Below are positions 1-11,581 of a stretch of 64,000 bases of DNA, in pieces (position 1 is the stretch's first letter; every line of letters begins with the position of its first letter). Source of the stretch: Endomychus coccineus (lineage: Eukaryota; Arthropoda; Insecta; Coleoptera; Endomychidae); assembly GCA_958510875.1 (NCBI GenBank), contig OY294069.1, positions 166,345,111-166,409,110 on the forward strand. Direction: 5' to 3'. The notes beneath the pieces are model-generated. The model was not told the origin of the DNA. It ran no database searches and was given only the letters and a program-made list of their open reading frames with translations. A program made the position numbers and the translations under genes.

Positions 1-83
1 TGATTCAGCATGTAACATTCCAATATAAAAGCTGACTGATCGGCATAAATGTAAATACTGAAATTGTTCGAAAACTAACTTAC

Positions 84-324
84 CGTATTGTTACGAAACT
101 GACAATCAAGGAAGTGCGTTGCTACATGAGCTGGTAGTAAATTACATAATATCCTTTTATTAGAATGTCGAAGAGCATCCATTTCTCGTTTCTCCTCGTT
201 CGCCTGCATTTGCCATAGAAAATCAAGCCTAGCCGTCCATTCGACTTGCCTACCATGGAGAAGAACAGCTAAGACGAACATCAAGATCTGAACTACACTT
301 ATAACATGGACTGGAATAATGGAC
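84..324 (-). CDS. rut: Adenylate cyclase exon: last membrane helix and linker into C2
   Basis: A 241-nt exon. After the shared arginine codon it encodes the final membrane span (SIIPVHVISVVQILMFVLAV), then HGRQVEWTARLDFLWQMQAN and the helical EEKREMDALRHSNKRILCNL, ending LPAHVATHFLDCQFRNNT. LLPAHVATHFL is the conserved signalling helix that leads into the C2a catalytic domain. Acceptor TTATTTCAG, donor GTAAGT. C2a itself would be encoded to the left of the window start. Confidence 0.94.
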
Positions 325-391
325 CTGAAATAAAAAGTTACAATACTCACATATTCGTTGTGTATTTATTTGTTAACGCACAAGTCGTTCT

Positions 392-408
392 TGGTCCTTC
401 GAGCCGGA
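392..408 (+). promoter_or_regulatory. Primer-binding-site-like sequence (tRNA-Tyr complement)
   Basis: TGGTCCTTCGAGCCGGA is complementary to a 3' end TCCGGCTCGAAGGACCA, which looks like insect tRNA-Tyr with its CCA, allowing one G-U pair. LTR retrotransposons start reverse transcription at such sites. The same 17-mer occurs at 14754. It lies in the intron just upstream of the last visible rut exon and no LTR or gag was recognised next to it. Could be a chance or degraded relic. Confidence 0.35.
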
Positions 409-586
409 TCCCAATCAATCACAGTGCTTTTAATGGAAGTCAAAACAAGTATTTGTTCTTATAACCACGAGAGAAATATATGAAGTTTATTGAAACGGAG
501 AAAAAGTGTTTCAGATAATCACATACTTCCTGGGTTGTGAACAGTGATACTTGTAGTTAAAGATTAAATCACTATTTTGAACTTAC

Positions 587-852
587 CTTACTCTATCGTC
601 ATAACATAAAAACAGCTCTATATGAGATAACTCGATCAAAAGTATGTACACCGTAGACATGATAACAAGTAACAACGTTTTCAGTAAAATCGGGAGTCTC
701 AAAAAAATAGCAACAGCCAAATATCCAAGGGCGCAAGACAGTACGATATACTGAGGCAACGGACATGCCCTATGATCTCTTCCCATCGTTTCACCATCGA
801 GAGTAATGTTCGGTTTGTAGAGAGTGCAAGGTATTTCTGATAGACAGGTAAA
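587..852 (-). CDS. rut: Adenylate cyclase exon: extracellular loop and M2 helices 10-11
   Basis: A 266-nt exon that begins FTCLSEIPCTLYKPNITLDG. It carries a cysteine-containing extracellular loop with one N-glycosylation sequon (NIT), a typical feature of the loop between helices 9 and 10 of membrane cyclases. Hydrophobic spans IVLSCALGYLAVAIFLRLPI and KTLLLVIMSTVYILLIELSH follow, then LFLCYDDRV. Acceptor TATTTTCAG, donor GTAAGT. The last two bases pair with the next exon to make arginine. Confidence 0.93.
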
Positions 853-945
853 CTGAAAATATAAGACGTGGATTAGGAAATATTCTACAAAAGTTTTGAA
901 ATAAATGTTCAATCGCTGTGAAGCTTGATTAATCCTACTACTTAC

Positions 946-1224
946 CACATTTACTTGAGCAACTGTATATATAAGAACGATCGTGAAAACTGTTATCGCC
1001 AATCTGAGAACGAAACTGTGAGATATATCCCAGATAATCCACCTCAATCGTACAGCCAAAAGGAGCATCAATACAACGGATATCCAAATGAACGCCGTTA
1101 GGAACAATAGTAGCAGTATAATGGTTCTTGGAAGTACTATTGCCTGCAAAATACCAAGAAGAACCAGTAGCACCAACGCGCAAACCAGTGACGAGGTATA
1201 TCCCACATCGATGTCCCCGTGGTA
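946..1224 (-). CDS. rut: Adenylate cyclase exon: M2 membrane helices 7-9
   Basis: A 279-nt exon (93 codons, phase 0 at both ends), starting YHGDIDVGYTSSLVCALVLL. It contains three strongly hydrophobic spans: SLVCALVLLVLLGILQAIVL; then LLLLFLTAFIWISVVLMLLL; and after the conserved RLRWIIWDISHSF, LRLAITVFTIVLIYTVAQVN. This is the first half of the second six-helix cassette of a membrane adenylate cyclase. RLRWIIWDIS is highly rutabaga-like. Acceptor TATTCTAG, donor GTAAGT. Followed by a short 93-bp intron. Confidence 0.94.
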
Positions 1225-1342
1225 CTAGAATAGAAAACGTGGAGTGATAAGTATCATACTTACACATACAATTGAATCTCAATCAGATACTCCTATTGAA
1301 TTATTATATGTAGGCAAAATGTTTTTCATGCTAGAGTAAGTA

Positions 1343-2340
1343 CAGTGAAGCCTCTAAATACCACCACAAATGTAAACTGTAAATGTGACGACCGCTCTAA
1401 AGAGGAGACCGTTATTGAGAGGGTGGGACACCACAAAAACATGCTACTTTGTTGAATATATAAATTCAAATAAAATAACTATTAATAGTTCGATTATCAC
1501 TAGTTTAATATATAAATGTCACTGTAGCTTCTTCAAACAAATATTATTTTTAGTTTCATTTGAAACGCTTGACTGTCACGTTTTGATAAAAGCTGAACCA
1601 CTTCTAAGGCAAGTTCAGTTTTATCGTTACTGAACAAAAAGTTTTAAATACAGATAAGTTTTTTACAATTTTCACCCGTACTTTTAATGCTTGATGTGCG
1701 AGTTTCAGGTTCTTCATTTTCATTTTCACTGTCAGAATCTGTTTTAGCAGTGCGCAATTTATCCATGATTTTTTGAATACCGAAACTAGGGTTGTCAATT
1801 AATACACTCTGATCAATAGATGCATAGTTCACTTCAAGATGGTTGATGTAGGAAATAGTTGGGCCAATGGAAACTCGTCTTCCTCGTCGAAAATGTCATC
1901 ATGTTCAACTGCGTCTAAGAATCCCGCCTTCTCAAAATATCTTGAAATTGTAGTGGGAGAAACATTTTCCTAAGCTGCTGATATCCATACCAAACCACTA
2001 GTTGAGTTGATTATTTTTTCTGTTTCTTCGTAAGAATTTTCGCTGTTGGTGAAAATCAAAAAAGTCTTCTTAATAAATATTTCCTATATGCTACCATAAA
2101 CTATGGACAATCTCTTGGTCTAGTGGTTGGCACTGTTATATTGTATTTGAAGGCAGGAACATATAGTTTACATTTTGTAATTGCAGTTTGGGATGAGATC
2201 TGACATTATCCAAAAATAATACGACATTTCTATTTTCTTCTTTAATTTTTTCGACAAATTTGCTTAACCATGAGGTCATTACTTCTGTCGTCATCAAGGC
2301 TCTTTTATTTGACACCCATTCTTGAGGCAGACCCATTGTT
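1343..2340 (-). pseudogene. Tigger/pogo-type DNA transposon relic
   Basis: On the minus strand, 2336-2136 encodes a DDE (CENP-B/pogo type) core piece: GLPQEWVSNKRALMTTEVMT, then VVLFLDNVRSHPKLQLQNVN and YMFLPSNT. LFLDN.RSHP holds the second catalytic aspartate. Further down, 1990-1644 reads as the acidic tail of such transposases in broken frames, including IQKIMDKLRTAKTDSDSENE. At 1342 the sequence TA-CAGTGAAGCCTCTAAATA resembles a Tigger inverted terminus with its TA target. Stops and gaps make it non-functional, and the other terminus was not found. It sits inside the 3.6-kb rut intron. Confidence 0.7.
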
Positions 2341-2548
2341 TAGATTATCATCCCCAAATAGTATTTAAATAGGCATATTTTGATTTATGATTTAGTTTAC
2401 TCTGATTATGGCTACTTGGTAGCCGAAAGGTTCTCAGTATTTTTAGTGGATAAGGGTGATTATGTCTTATCCATAGTGTTTAGTTATTTTATTTGTTTAT
2501 TCCCGTTTAATTTTTTTAGTTTAAGTTACTTACTTCGGACAAATTGAA

Positions 2549-4567
2549 TAGTCCAGTAAATGAAGTCCAAAATCGACCTGAATATTTAATTTTTTTTGTA
2601 ATGAGCCGATTTTGATTTGTGAGAACTGATTTTCTTCGTAATGATGTCTAGAACAAAGTTTGGGGGTTTATTTTTCTGACTAATTGTTTATATTGTTAAT
2701 AAACAATAATTAGTGTTAAACAAATGCGTGTCTCAGAGCATTATAAGAAAAAATTAAAAAGTACAGGTTTTAAGCAAGTAATTGAATAGTTTCAAGTGTT
2801 AAAGTAATAAACAAAGGTTCACAAAGCTTACTCGAAGTTCATAAACAATTTGTTAATGAACCATTTGTTAATAAAAGATTTGTTAATCTGGTCTGATTAT
2901 GCGATTTTGGACTCGATTTCGGATATTTTCAACTCGATGAACACGAATTGGGTAATATAATTGCAATAAATTGTTTATTTCATTTATTGATAAACAATTT
3001 GTTAATTAACAAATAAACGAAAAAATGAAATTAGGTCTGGTTATGCGATTTTGGACTCGATTTCGGATATTTTCAACTCGATGAACACGAATACAAATAC
3101 CATTCCCTTATCAACACAGGGGGCTCAAATACCATTTCTTTATTAACAAATAGAATAAACAATTTATTGCAATTATTAAATCACCAAATTCGTGTTCAAG
3201 TTGAAAATGTCCGAAATCGATTCCAATATCGCATAACCAGACCTAATTTCATTTTTTCGTTTATTTGTTAATTAACAAATTGTTTATTACCAAATGAAAT
3301 AAACAATTTATTGCAATTATATCAACAAATTCGTGTTCATCCAGTTGAAAATATCCGAAATCGAGTCCAAAATCGTATAACCAGACCTAATTTCATTTTT
3401 TCGTTTATTTGTTAATTAGCAAATTGTTTATTAACAAATGAAATAAACAATTTATTGCAATTACATTACCCAATTCGTGTTCATCGAGTTGAAAATATCC
3501 GAAATCGGGTCCAAAATCGTACAACCAGACCTAATTTCATTTTTTCGTTTATTTGTTAATTAACAAATTGTTTATTACCAAATGAAATGAACATTTTATT
3601 GCAATTATATCAACAAATTCGTGTTCATCCAGTTGAAAATATCCGAAATCGAGTCCAAAATCGTATAACCAGACCTAATTTCATTATTTCGTTTATTTGT
3701 TAATTAACAAATTGTTTATTAACAAATGAAATCAGCAATTTATTGCAATTGTATTACCCAATTCGTGTTCATCGAGTTGAAAATATCCGAAATCAGGTCC
3801 AAAATCGTATAACCAGACCTAATTTCATTTTTTCGTTTATTTGTTAATTAACAAATTGTTTATTACCAAATGAAATGAACATTTTATTGCAATTATATCA
3901 ACAAATTCGTGTTCATCCAGTTGAAAATATCCGAAATCGAGTCCAAAATCGTATAACCAGACCTAATTTCATTATTTCGTTTATTTGTTAATTAACAAAT
4001 TGTTTATTAACAAATGAAATAAGCAATTTATTGCAATTGTATTACCCAATTCGTGTTCATCGAGTTGAAAATATTCGAAATCGAGTCCAAAATCGCATAA
4101 CCAGACCTATTTTAATTTTTTCGTTTATTTGTTAATTAACAAATTGTTTATTAACAAATGAAATAAACAATTTATTGCAATTATATCAACAAATTCGTGT
4201 TTATCGAGTTGAAAATATCCGAAATCGAGTCCAAAATCGCATAAACAGACCAGATTAACAAACTGTTTATTAAAAAATTGCTTATGAACATTGAGTAAGC
4301 TTTGTGAACCTTTGTTTATTACTTTAACACTTGAAAATATTTAACTGCTTGCTTAAAAACTGTGCTTTTTAATTTTTTCTTATAATGCTCTGAGACACGC
4401 ATTTGTTTAACACTAATTTTTGTTTATTAACAATATAAACAATTAGTCAGAAAAATAAACCCCCGCACTTTGTTCTAGACATCATTACGAAGAAAATGAG
4501 CCCTCACAGATCAAAATCAGCTCATCACAAAAAATGTAAATATTTAATACCTTCATTTACTGGACTA
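2549..4567. mobile_element. Foldback element FB1 (TAGTCCAG termini, GAA target duplication)
   Basis: A 2019-bp inverted-repeat element. The left arm starts TAGTCCAGTAAATGAAG and the right end is its reverse complement. The arms then stay alignable for more than 300 bp (left 2549-2890, right 4567-4240), sharing for example ATTTTCTTCGTAATGATG and AAATGCGTGTCTCAGAGC. The exact triplet GAA flanks both ends (2546-2548 and 4568-4570), a 3-bp target duplication. The interior is a 144-bp tandem repeat, present about twice in the left arm and seven to eight times inverted in the right arm, with a short unpaired centre near 3105-3150. No convincing coding capacity. Inserted in the rut intron 1225-4808. 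Confidence 0.88.
3150..4260. repeat. 144-bp tandem repeat array in the FB1 right arm
   Basis: The landmark TTCGTGTTCA recurs at 3189, 3330, 3474, 3618, 3762, 3906, 4050 and 4194. The spacing is 141 once and then exactly 144 six times. From 3330 to 4050 two subtypes alternate: one with ATATCAACAAATTCGTG followed by a CCAG variant, one with ATTACCCAATTCGTG followed by a CGAG variant. The real unit is therefore a 288-bp dimer that was amplified. Confidence 0.9.
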
Positions 4568-4808
4568 GAATCTTTAAATATTCTTTTGCTTACATTTGGA
4601 GAGAGAAAGAACATGTATACATTCATCACATTATTAGTTACTTATTATGTGTTGATAATAATAAACTATTATACATTAATTTGATCATCAAAAACTAAGC
4701 GAAACGAAATTTAATCCAGAAAACAAAATATGTACTTACGTCAACTGAGATAATAATGAACCAGAATCTGCTTACCTTTGTTACTGCAAGGTTTCGAATG
4801 TCACTAAC

Positions 4809-4994
4809 CTGATTTTCCTTATTCCTGTCCTTGAAACAAAGGGTGATGAGATTAACATGTGTCGATTTCTCTCTATCTACACTTCTGGCATCGATTGCTT
4901 GCGCTAAGTACTTATTCACCCTGTTAGCAGGCTGATGATACACACTTGAATGTCTCTTAGTGAAGGGCCTTTTGCTTCTTTCGGTAACTTTATT
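4809..4994 (-). CDS. rut: Adenylate cyclase exon: C1b to M2 linker
   Basis: A 186-nt exon (62 codons, phase 0 at both ends) that begins NKVTERSKRPFTKRHSSVYH and continues ANRVNKYLAQAIDARSVDRE and LITLCFKDRNKENQ. The RVNKYLAQAI..RSVDRE block corresponds to the RVNRYI..LIEARQ region of ADCY1, just before the second set of membrane helices. Its exact length and phase confirm the join to C1b upstream and to the M2 exon downstream. Acceptor ATTTTAG, donor GTTAGT, which is slightly weaker than GTAAGT. The first 17 codons are basic and poorly conserved. Confidence 0.92.
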
Positions 4995-5311
4995 CTAAAA
5001 TCACATATTGTGAGTATAGGAAATCGATTAATCTATAGACTAGATCATAAATGAAGCTTGAAGCTGATGTTTTTAATATGTTTCTGATAAAGCAATATTG
5101 TGTAAGCTCGCCACTGAAAATAAATTAATAAAGTCGATGCTGAAGTATTATATAAATGTAACAAGACTTTTGTTAGGTGAAGATCAGTTGAAAATATTTT
5201 AGTAGTTCTAAATAATACCATATAAATCACAAACATTGAGATCCACAAAAGAACTGTTGTAGCTTTCCTCAAACGAAAATAGTACAAGTAATATTGTATG
5301 TTGCATGTTAG

Positions 5312-5699
5312 GTCACCGTTGAAACAAGAATTACGTGTTTTGACTAGTAAAGACTGGAAATAACAAGAAACCTAGTTTTAACTAGATGAACGCGAATAAA
5401 AAACATGTCTTTGTGTTTTATGTTTAATGATGCAAAATTCAATTGAGTTTTCTTGATGTTATGCAAAGGAACACACGTTTCAGGTTTTTATTGACTCCAT
5501 CAGTTGAAACCAGTTCCGTCGTATGAACGACTCGGTAAAACTAGTTTCGACTGGAAATCACACTTAAAATCCGGTTCATTAAAATTATCATTTATTCGGA
5601 TTTTATAATCGCCAAATCATGTTTTAACTAGTTTTCACAAAGGTTCCTTGATATTGCTAGTTCTAACTGGTTTTCACAGAATTCGGTTTCAACGGTGAC
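5312..5699. mobile_element. Short inverted-repeat element (MITE-like)
   Basis: Begins GTCACCGTTGAAAC and ends with its perfect reverse complement, 388 bp apart. The similarity continues inward more loosely with several AACTAG(T/G) motifs in both arms. No open frame of note and no clear target duplication. Non-autonomous DNA transposon is the simplest reading; superfamily unknown. Confidence 0.6.
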
Positions 5700-5861
5700 A
5701 TTATATACGAATTAAGTGATTTTTAAATAGGGAATTCCCACAATGATGGAATCCTAGTGCGAGCAAAATTTGTCATAATCATCTATATCTTCCTTATTAA
5801 AATGACCAACAGAAAAGTTCATTCAATTGAAATAAAATTACTCAAGAAAATGTAACATTTT

Positions 5862-6580
5862 TTGTTCGGCTTGTCAGCCAGGTTGACCTTCGGCTACCTA
5901 AGATCAGCCGGGCTTACAACGGAGATCGAGGGATTTACCGCAGCTTGCCAAGATGGCGTAATCAACACCTTGGTCTATCGCCGCAACGTGATGGGCGTGC
6001 AGGTTCCTGATGTCAGCTCCAGGGCCCGCCGAAAGGTGCCTGAGACACTTTCACCTGCCGTCGGTATGTCCGGCAAAAGCGGCCTCGGTGAACACCCATC
6101 GCCATAATGCAGCCACACAGGTGATGTATTACCATCTAAGGCACTCGTATGGAATAGTCCAAGAGCCGGTGCTGCCTTACATGCCAAGAGATATTGAGTC
6201 CGTTGTCGGGAGCGAAAAATGCCAGATCCACTGGAATTACCCGTTTTCGACCGTCAGGTCCATACAAGCAAATGTACCTGACGTTGTCCTCCTCTATAAA
6301 CGAAGCAAGACATGAGATGAACATAGTCTTGAGAGAAGGGGAAAAATGGACAAAGTATCAAGTTCTCCTGTTCGAGCTTCGCATGTTATACTCAGGCCAC
6401 AAGGTCGTATTAGTTCTTCTGATCATCGGTGTTTTGGGCGGAATTCGGTCTTCGCTGCGTTCGAACTTGAAGATCATTTCGGCCTGTAAGAACTCGGCGC
6501 AGATCTTGATAGACCGGATGCAGAAAGCAGTCATTCTGGGTTCAATAAGACTACTTAGGGCACACGATTTGGGAACCTGA
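5862..6580 (+). pseudogene. C-terminal tail of an R2/R4-type non-LTR retrotransposon (restriction-like endonuclease), frameshifted
   Basis: Read over three frames, the plus strand gives a continuous-looking protein tail: GFTAACQDGVINTLVYRRNV at 5925-5990, then SVCPAKAASVNTHRHNAATQ, YYHLRHSYGI, EPVLPYMPRDIESVVGSEKC, WNYPFSTVRSIQANVPDVVL, and lastly NIVLREGEKWTKYQVLLFEL with SLRSNLKIISACKNSAQILI. The order, a Cys/His-rich stretch followed by PDVVLL and a lysine-rich strand, matches the zinc-knuckle plus PD-(D/E)XK endonuclease end of R2/R4/NeSL-group elements as I know them. At least two frameshifts; dead 5'-truncated copy. Confidence 0.65.
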
Positions 6581-6663
6581 AGGGGAGGAGTAGCTTCGGT
6601 AAACTGATTAGGTTATTCTGGGGCGATTGCTGTGATGTCGTCGGAGCTAATAATATTTTATCA

Positions 6664-7608
6664 ATTGTTTCACCACACAGTGTCATTTTTAGAGTTGTCA
6701 ACTATACACAACTAAGATCTAATTTTCTGAATATTATCGCATACCTATGTTATTAGGGACGGAATGTAATTGCTGAATGCTATAACACAGAAGTTCTTGA
6801 ACCAGATGTGACAATTTTCGCAGAAAATTATGACCAGGGTTTCATTTTCAACAGGATAATGTCCGACTGCATGTTTTGCTAGAATTGCCCGACAGTATTT
6901 CGATTTAACAGCCATGGGCTGGCAGGCTAACAGTACTTCAGAATGTAAAAGTAATTTTCTCCTAACTTTAGAAACAACCACGATATTTACGTGTGTCTAA
7001 AAGGCGAAGAATCTAACTTTTGTTTATAACTCGAAAACAAAGTGTAGATAGTTGCGTGCTTTTTCCTCTGCCTACTATCCGTCCCAGTGACAGTTATCCG
7101 ACCAGCCGCCATGCAGCTCAGTGTTGACAGTTGCGCTGTTTTCCCTAATTATCAGTGACCCATCGTAACCAAACGATATATCTTTTTTCAATTATTGCGT
7201 TTTTGGCAGATCTACAGCCTCAGTACCCTCGGTACTTTTCTCCACCGAACTATTGATACCCGTCTACACTAATAAGTTATAGACATCGGCCTACTATGAA
7301 AGTTGTCTTACGGCGACCTGACAGTCTACTAACCATCATTCCTAAAAGTGTGGACAGTTGCGCGCTTTTCCCTCGGCCTACTAATCGTCATAGCATCCTA
7401 GCCAAACGACATAACTTTTTTCAATTGTTAGAGTTCTTACGACATCTACAGCGTAGCCCTTTTCTAACGATCCCTCAACCATCACCGTACCTTATTTATT
7501 TTTCTCCTGACACCCCTTTACACTACGCTATTAATATATAGATATGTACATGTTAGTTGTTTACACAGTTAAACTCATTATAAGGATGCCATTGTGTGGT
7601 GAAACAAT
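6664..7608. mobile_element. Inverted-repeat element of 945 bp with internal duplication
   Basis: Left end ATTGTTTCACCACACA and right end its inverse, with about 20 of 22 terminal bases matching. Inside, a block of roughly 120 bp is present twice in direct orientation (near 7035-7225 and 7345-7460), recognisable by CAGTTGCGCGCTTTTCCCT-like and TTTTTTCAATT segments. No coding sequence recognised. Likely a non-autonomous DNA transposon. Confidence 0.55.
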
Positions 7609-9908
7609 AATTGTTATTATAGTGTACATTTGGTTTATATTCACTATTCAAATTCGTAGATGTTTAGTATGATTTAAAAAGCGTGGAATTGAAGAATAAG
7701 TCTTCTTTTTCATATTATAATATTCTCGAGATTTCAATGTTTATTTTTCGATCATATGTTTATTGTTATATTTGATCATATTTTTGTCATTGTTATTGTA
7801 CCCGCATGATTACAATTCTTTTGTGGATGAAAGAGATGAAAATTGAAATTTCTAGAGAAACGAACATATCATTACTTGATACAATATTTCAGGTAAAGGG
7901 AAGGTAGACATTCAGATTAGGATATCTTAAAAAAAATTACATACAAACTGATAAAAATAACCGTGAGTTTCTGAGGAGAAGCTTATTGATATGTCGAAAG
8001 TAAGAATTTACAGAATTCCAAACCTATTTTCGAGTTAGATGTATTTAAGGAAGAGTTGAAGCGTTGCCAAAAATTTCAATTCCCGGAATAACTTAAAATC
8101 TCGGATTGGAATCGAAGAAGACAAATTGATAATTAATAATATATGGAATGGTTAGAGTGATTTAAAGAATAATAATTAATTAATTAATAATAAATTGAGA
8201 TAAATGAGAAAAATTTTATTGAAAACGAATTCTCAGGTATCGTAGTAATTATGATAAATTGAAAAATATCGAAATTTTACGTTGGTGAATCAATACTTTT
8301 GATTAGACATTTCCAGTTTTTCAATAAATTCATTAGAAGTAGTTGAATAATTTTTCTATAGCTTGTCTGCCTCTCTATTTTAGAAATCAGTTGTTCTCAA
8401 TGGAATACTTTTCCATAATCAAAAGTATACATTTCTTTGAAGAAACCTGTTAAATATTGTAGCTTCATTCACTTGATTCTTCGAATTTTTCAAAACTTAT
8501 CACTAGAGAGACAGAAACATTTGATTGATTATATGGAAACATTGCAAATTGAAAAGATATAAATATTAAAGCATGTTTATTTTTATGAAAATCCACAGTT
8601 TTATTGAGATTTTGATGAAACTTTGTTCACTTGACCTTAAAAAAAAAGAGAAGAATAACTGTCGACATAAGAATTTGGAAAAACTACCCCAACTCACTTT
8701 CCTACCCCATAAAACAGCGAAGCACAGGCAACGCAGTAATTGTTTACAAATTCGGTTACACTTTACACCGAAAGTTGATATCAAGTTTGTTATTTTAAAT
8801 AGACACCACAACTTTTTTGCATTACTAGTTTCTTTAATAAACCTATCAATATTTAAGCTAAATTATAATTTGTGACATTTAAAGTTGACGTATATTGAAT
8901 TTAAAAAAAATAAAAATATCCATGACAACCTAAATGTGTGTTCCAAGGTATCAGTCTTCAAAAATTCATAACGATATTCCTTCAAGTCTGCAGATACGTC
9001 TAGGAGGGGGTAGGTTGAAAATTAAATTTACATATTAAAAATTAAACATTTAATTAAAATAGCAATTTGTGGTTTGACGTTCTTTCCATATTCTTCAATG
9101 TTTTTCTTTGTCAAAGCGTAAGTACGCTTGGAATCAGTCTCAATTCGTTTAAAAGTTAACAAAGGAATAAAAACATCATATTGTGTTTAATTGGTTAATT
9201 GCTGTTGTACCTACCGGCCTACTGTCTACCGTATAACAGTTCAAACATAACAAAATTATCGAGCCTTCTAGATGTGTAGGAGAAATGTATGTTGAACTAC
9301 AGGATTTATCGGACGCAATAAAAGATTTCGATGAAACAATTTTTTAAGTTAAGCTTAAGTTTTGAAATCTCTGATTATTTATACCAGTCTGTATGTAAAA
9401 AGAGGCAAGTTGGAATGTAAACTTGAGAATACGCAAAGCAGTGAGTATAACTCACATTGCTCTCTGAATCTGTAGGGTGACTTGTTTCTGATGAGGGTGG
9501 GATTTCGGCATGGAGTACCTTCTGTAGCTCTAGCACCTATAAGCCACATTAGACCAGCTTTACAGTACCTATACAGTACTAGACACGTGTAAAACGGCTA
9601 TGTTAATTAACACACCATACTCAGTCACAACGAATAATAACACCATTAGAACACTTTTTGCAAACAAATTAATAACAACAGTTCATGGTCTTTTATCATG
9701 GCATGAATCACAAAATTATCGCGGAGTTATGAAAGATATCGCAAATAATTTTTTTCATCCGTAGCAGATGGAAAATACAAGAAAGCTAAAATCTTCAGTT
9801 CACCCGATATTCTGACCACATGGAAAAGTCAACGCCAACATGAGAAATTGTCAAAATACGTTCACAGAATGAATGAAATACTGACACAATTGCTCATTTC
9901 TAATGACA
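7609..9908. other. Intron sequence without recognised gene
   Basis: AT-rich, with simple TTAATTAATAA runs near 8165-8210. About 70 bp at 9480-9550 (ending CTCTAGCACCTA) resemble 12000-12075, which suggests a dispersed repeat. Open frames are short and overlap in both strands. Nothing else supported. Confidence 0.5.
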
Positions 9909-9911
9909 ATG

Positions 9912-11578
9912 TAGTCCAGTCAATAGCGGGAAACGCTGAATTAACCCTTTTTTCACCCACTTTTTTAGAATAATTTTTAATTTATAAAAATATAAGAAAT
10001 TGAGCCTCCAAAATGGGTTTTAGGAGGTTCTTTTGGGGTCGCTGAACACGAATCTGAGGGCATTTCCTGGAAAATTCATTCACCGGGGGGAAAATCAGGA
10101 TAATTTGGCCATTCTCATACAAATTTGTTAATTTTTCACTCGATTATCGTTTTATGCATAAAAGATGATGGCAGTCGCTTATTTTGATCCAAAGTAGACC
10201 AACACCAGGAAAATTTGCAGAAAACTGTAGAAAACCTGTAAAGAAGATATTTCCATGACATTGAAATTATCGTGTGATAAGTCACTATATGGGTTTTTGT
10301 TGACGCTGATTACATATTTGACATCAGAAACGTCTGAAAATAACATTAGGATTATGTAGAAAATGAAGGAACATTTAAAAAATACAAGCATCTTTGTTTT
10401 AATTTATAATAAATAAGTTTGGAACTGTTTATTTAAAGCTATAATATTGGAATATGATGTGTCATTTATTTTTCAAATAAGTGTTGACAATCACATTTTA
10501 TTATAACATTGTTTGAAATAAATTCTGTAATTTATAATTTAATTATTCATAATTTCAAATTTTAATAATATCCATTAATTAATCTCTATCCTACAAAAAT
10601 TAAAAGTAATGCCCGAACAAAAAAAAATCTTTATCTCTTTACAAAAAAGGTTCATAATATATTCAGGGACGTAGTTGGCACTGGTTCATTGGGTCGTTCA
10701 TTCAGGATACCTGCCCCTTTTTATTTGAAATGAAGAAAAATATATTTCTAGAGCTAGGCATTACTTTTAATTTTTTGTAATTTAACATGCACATCGAAAA
10801 CACAAAAACGTAAAAAATTGGTAATCAGCGACTACAAAAACCCCTATAGCGATTTATCACGCCATAATTTCAATGACGTTAGAGTGTTTTTCCTTGTAAT
10901 TTTCTTTGATTTTTCGGCAATTTTCAAACAATTGTTTTTTTTTTGCATTACTTTTAATTTTTGTAATTTAACATGCACATCGAAAACACAAATGCTGATG
11001 AACACGACACTCTACACACGACTACTCTTACATTTGAAAAAAAGATTAAAAAGAAATTTTTCTTTGTTTTTCCGGAAAATGATATTTTTCAACATCTTAA
11101 TTATCAAATTGGTAATCAGCGATCACAAAAATCCCTATAGCGCCTTATCACACGATAAGTCCAATGAAGATTTTTTTTCAGCTTCTCCACAGTTTTCTGC
11201 AAATTTTCCTGGTTTGGTAAACTTTGGATTGAAATATGCGACTGCCATCATGTTTTATGTATAAAACGATAATCGTGTGAAAAATTAGCAAATTTATATG
11301 AAAATGATCAAATTTTACGGGAAAATGACCATGGATTCGTGTTCAGTGATCCAAAAATACACACAGAACCCATTTTGGAGGCTTAATTTTTATGCTTTCA
11401 TAAAATAAAAATAATCTTAAAAAAGGGGGTGAAAAAGGGTTAATTTAACGTTTAGGGGTGAATGGGAGGTCGTCGGTGTTTAGCTTGTTAGTCACGAATG
11501 ACCTACATGGACCATAGAATCATGCACCCTGCTTTTATTAGAAAATCGGCAAAATCTCCCCGCTTATTGACTGGACTA
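9912..11578. mobile_element. Foldback element FB2 (TAGTCCAG termini, ATG target duplication)
   Basis: A 1667-bp inverted-repeat element. It starts TAGTCCAGTCAATA-GCGGG and ends with the inverse (CCCCGCTTATTGACTGGACTA). The arms align for several hundred bases with gaps, sharing TTTTTCACCC, AAAATGGGTT and ATGATGGCAGTCGC-type blocks. ATG flanks both ends exactly (9909-9911, 11579-11581). The right half holds two direct copies of a block with GGTAATCAGCGA (about 10815 and 11110) preceded by TAACATGCACATCGAAAACA (about 10784 and 10971). A 148-codon open frame at 10818-11264 shows no family signature and is taken as chance. Lies in the 17-kb rut intron. Confidence 0.85.
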
Positions 11579-11581
11579 ATG

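Noticed and set aside
2549..4567. CRISPR array, because of regular 144-bp spacing
   Set aside because: The whole 144 bp is repeated without unique spacers, in an animal intron with inverted arms.
10818..11264. 148-codon open frame inside FB2
   Set aside because: It overlaps internal repeats of the foldback, has low-complexity Phe/Leu-rich composition and no family signature.
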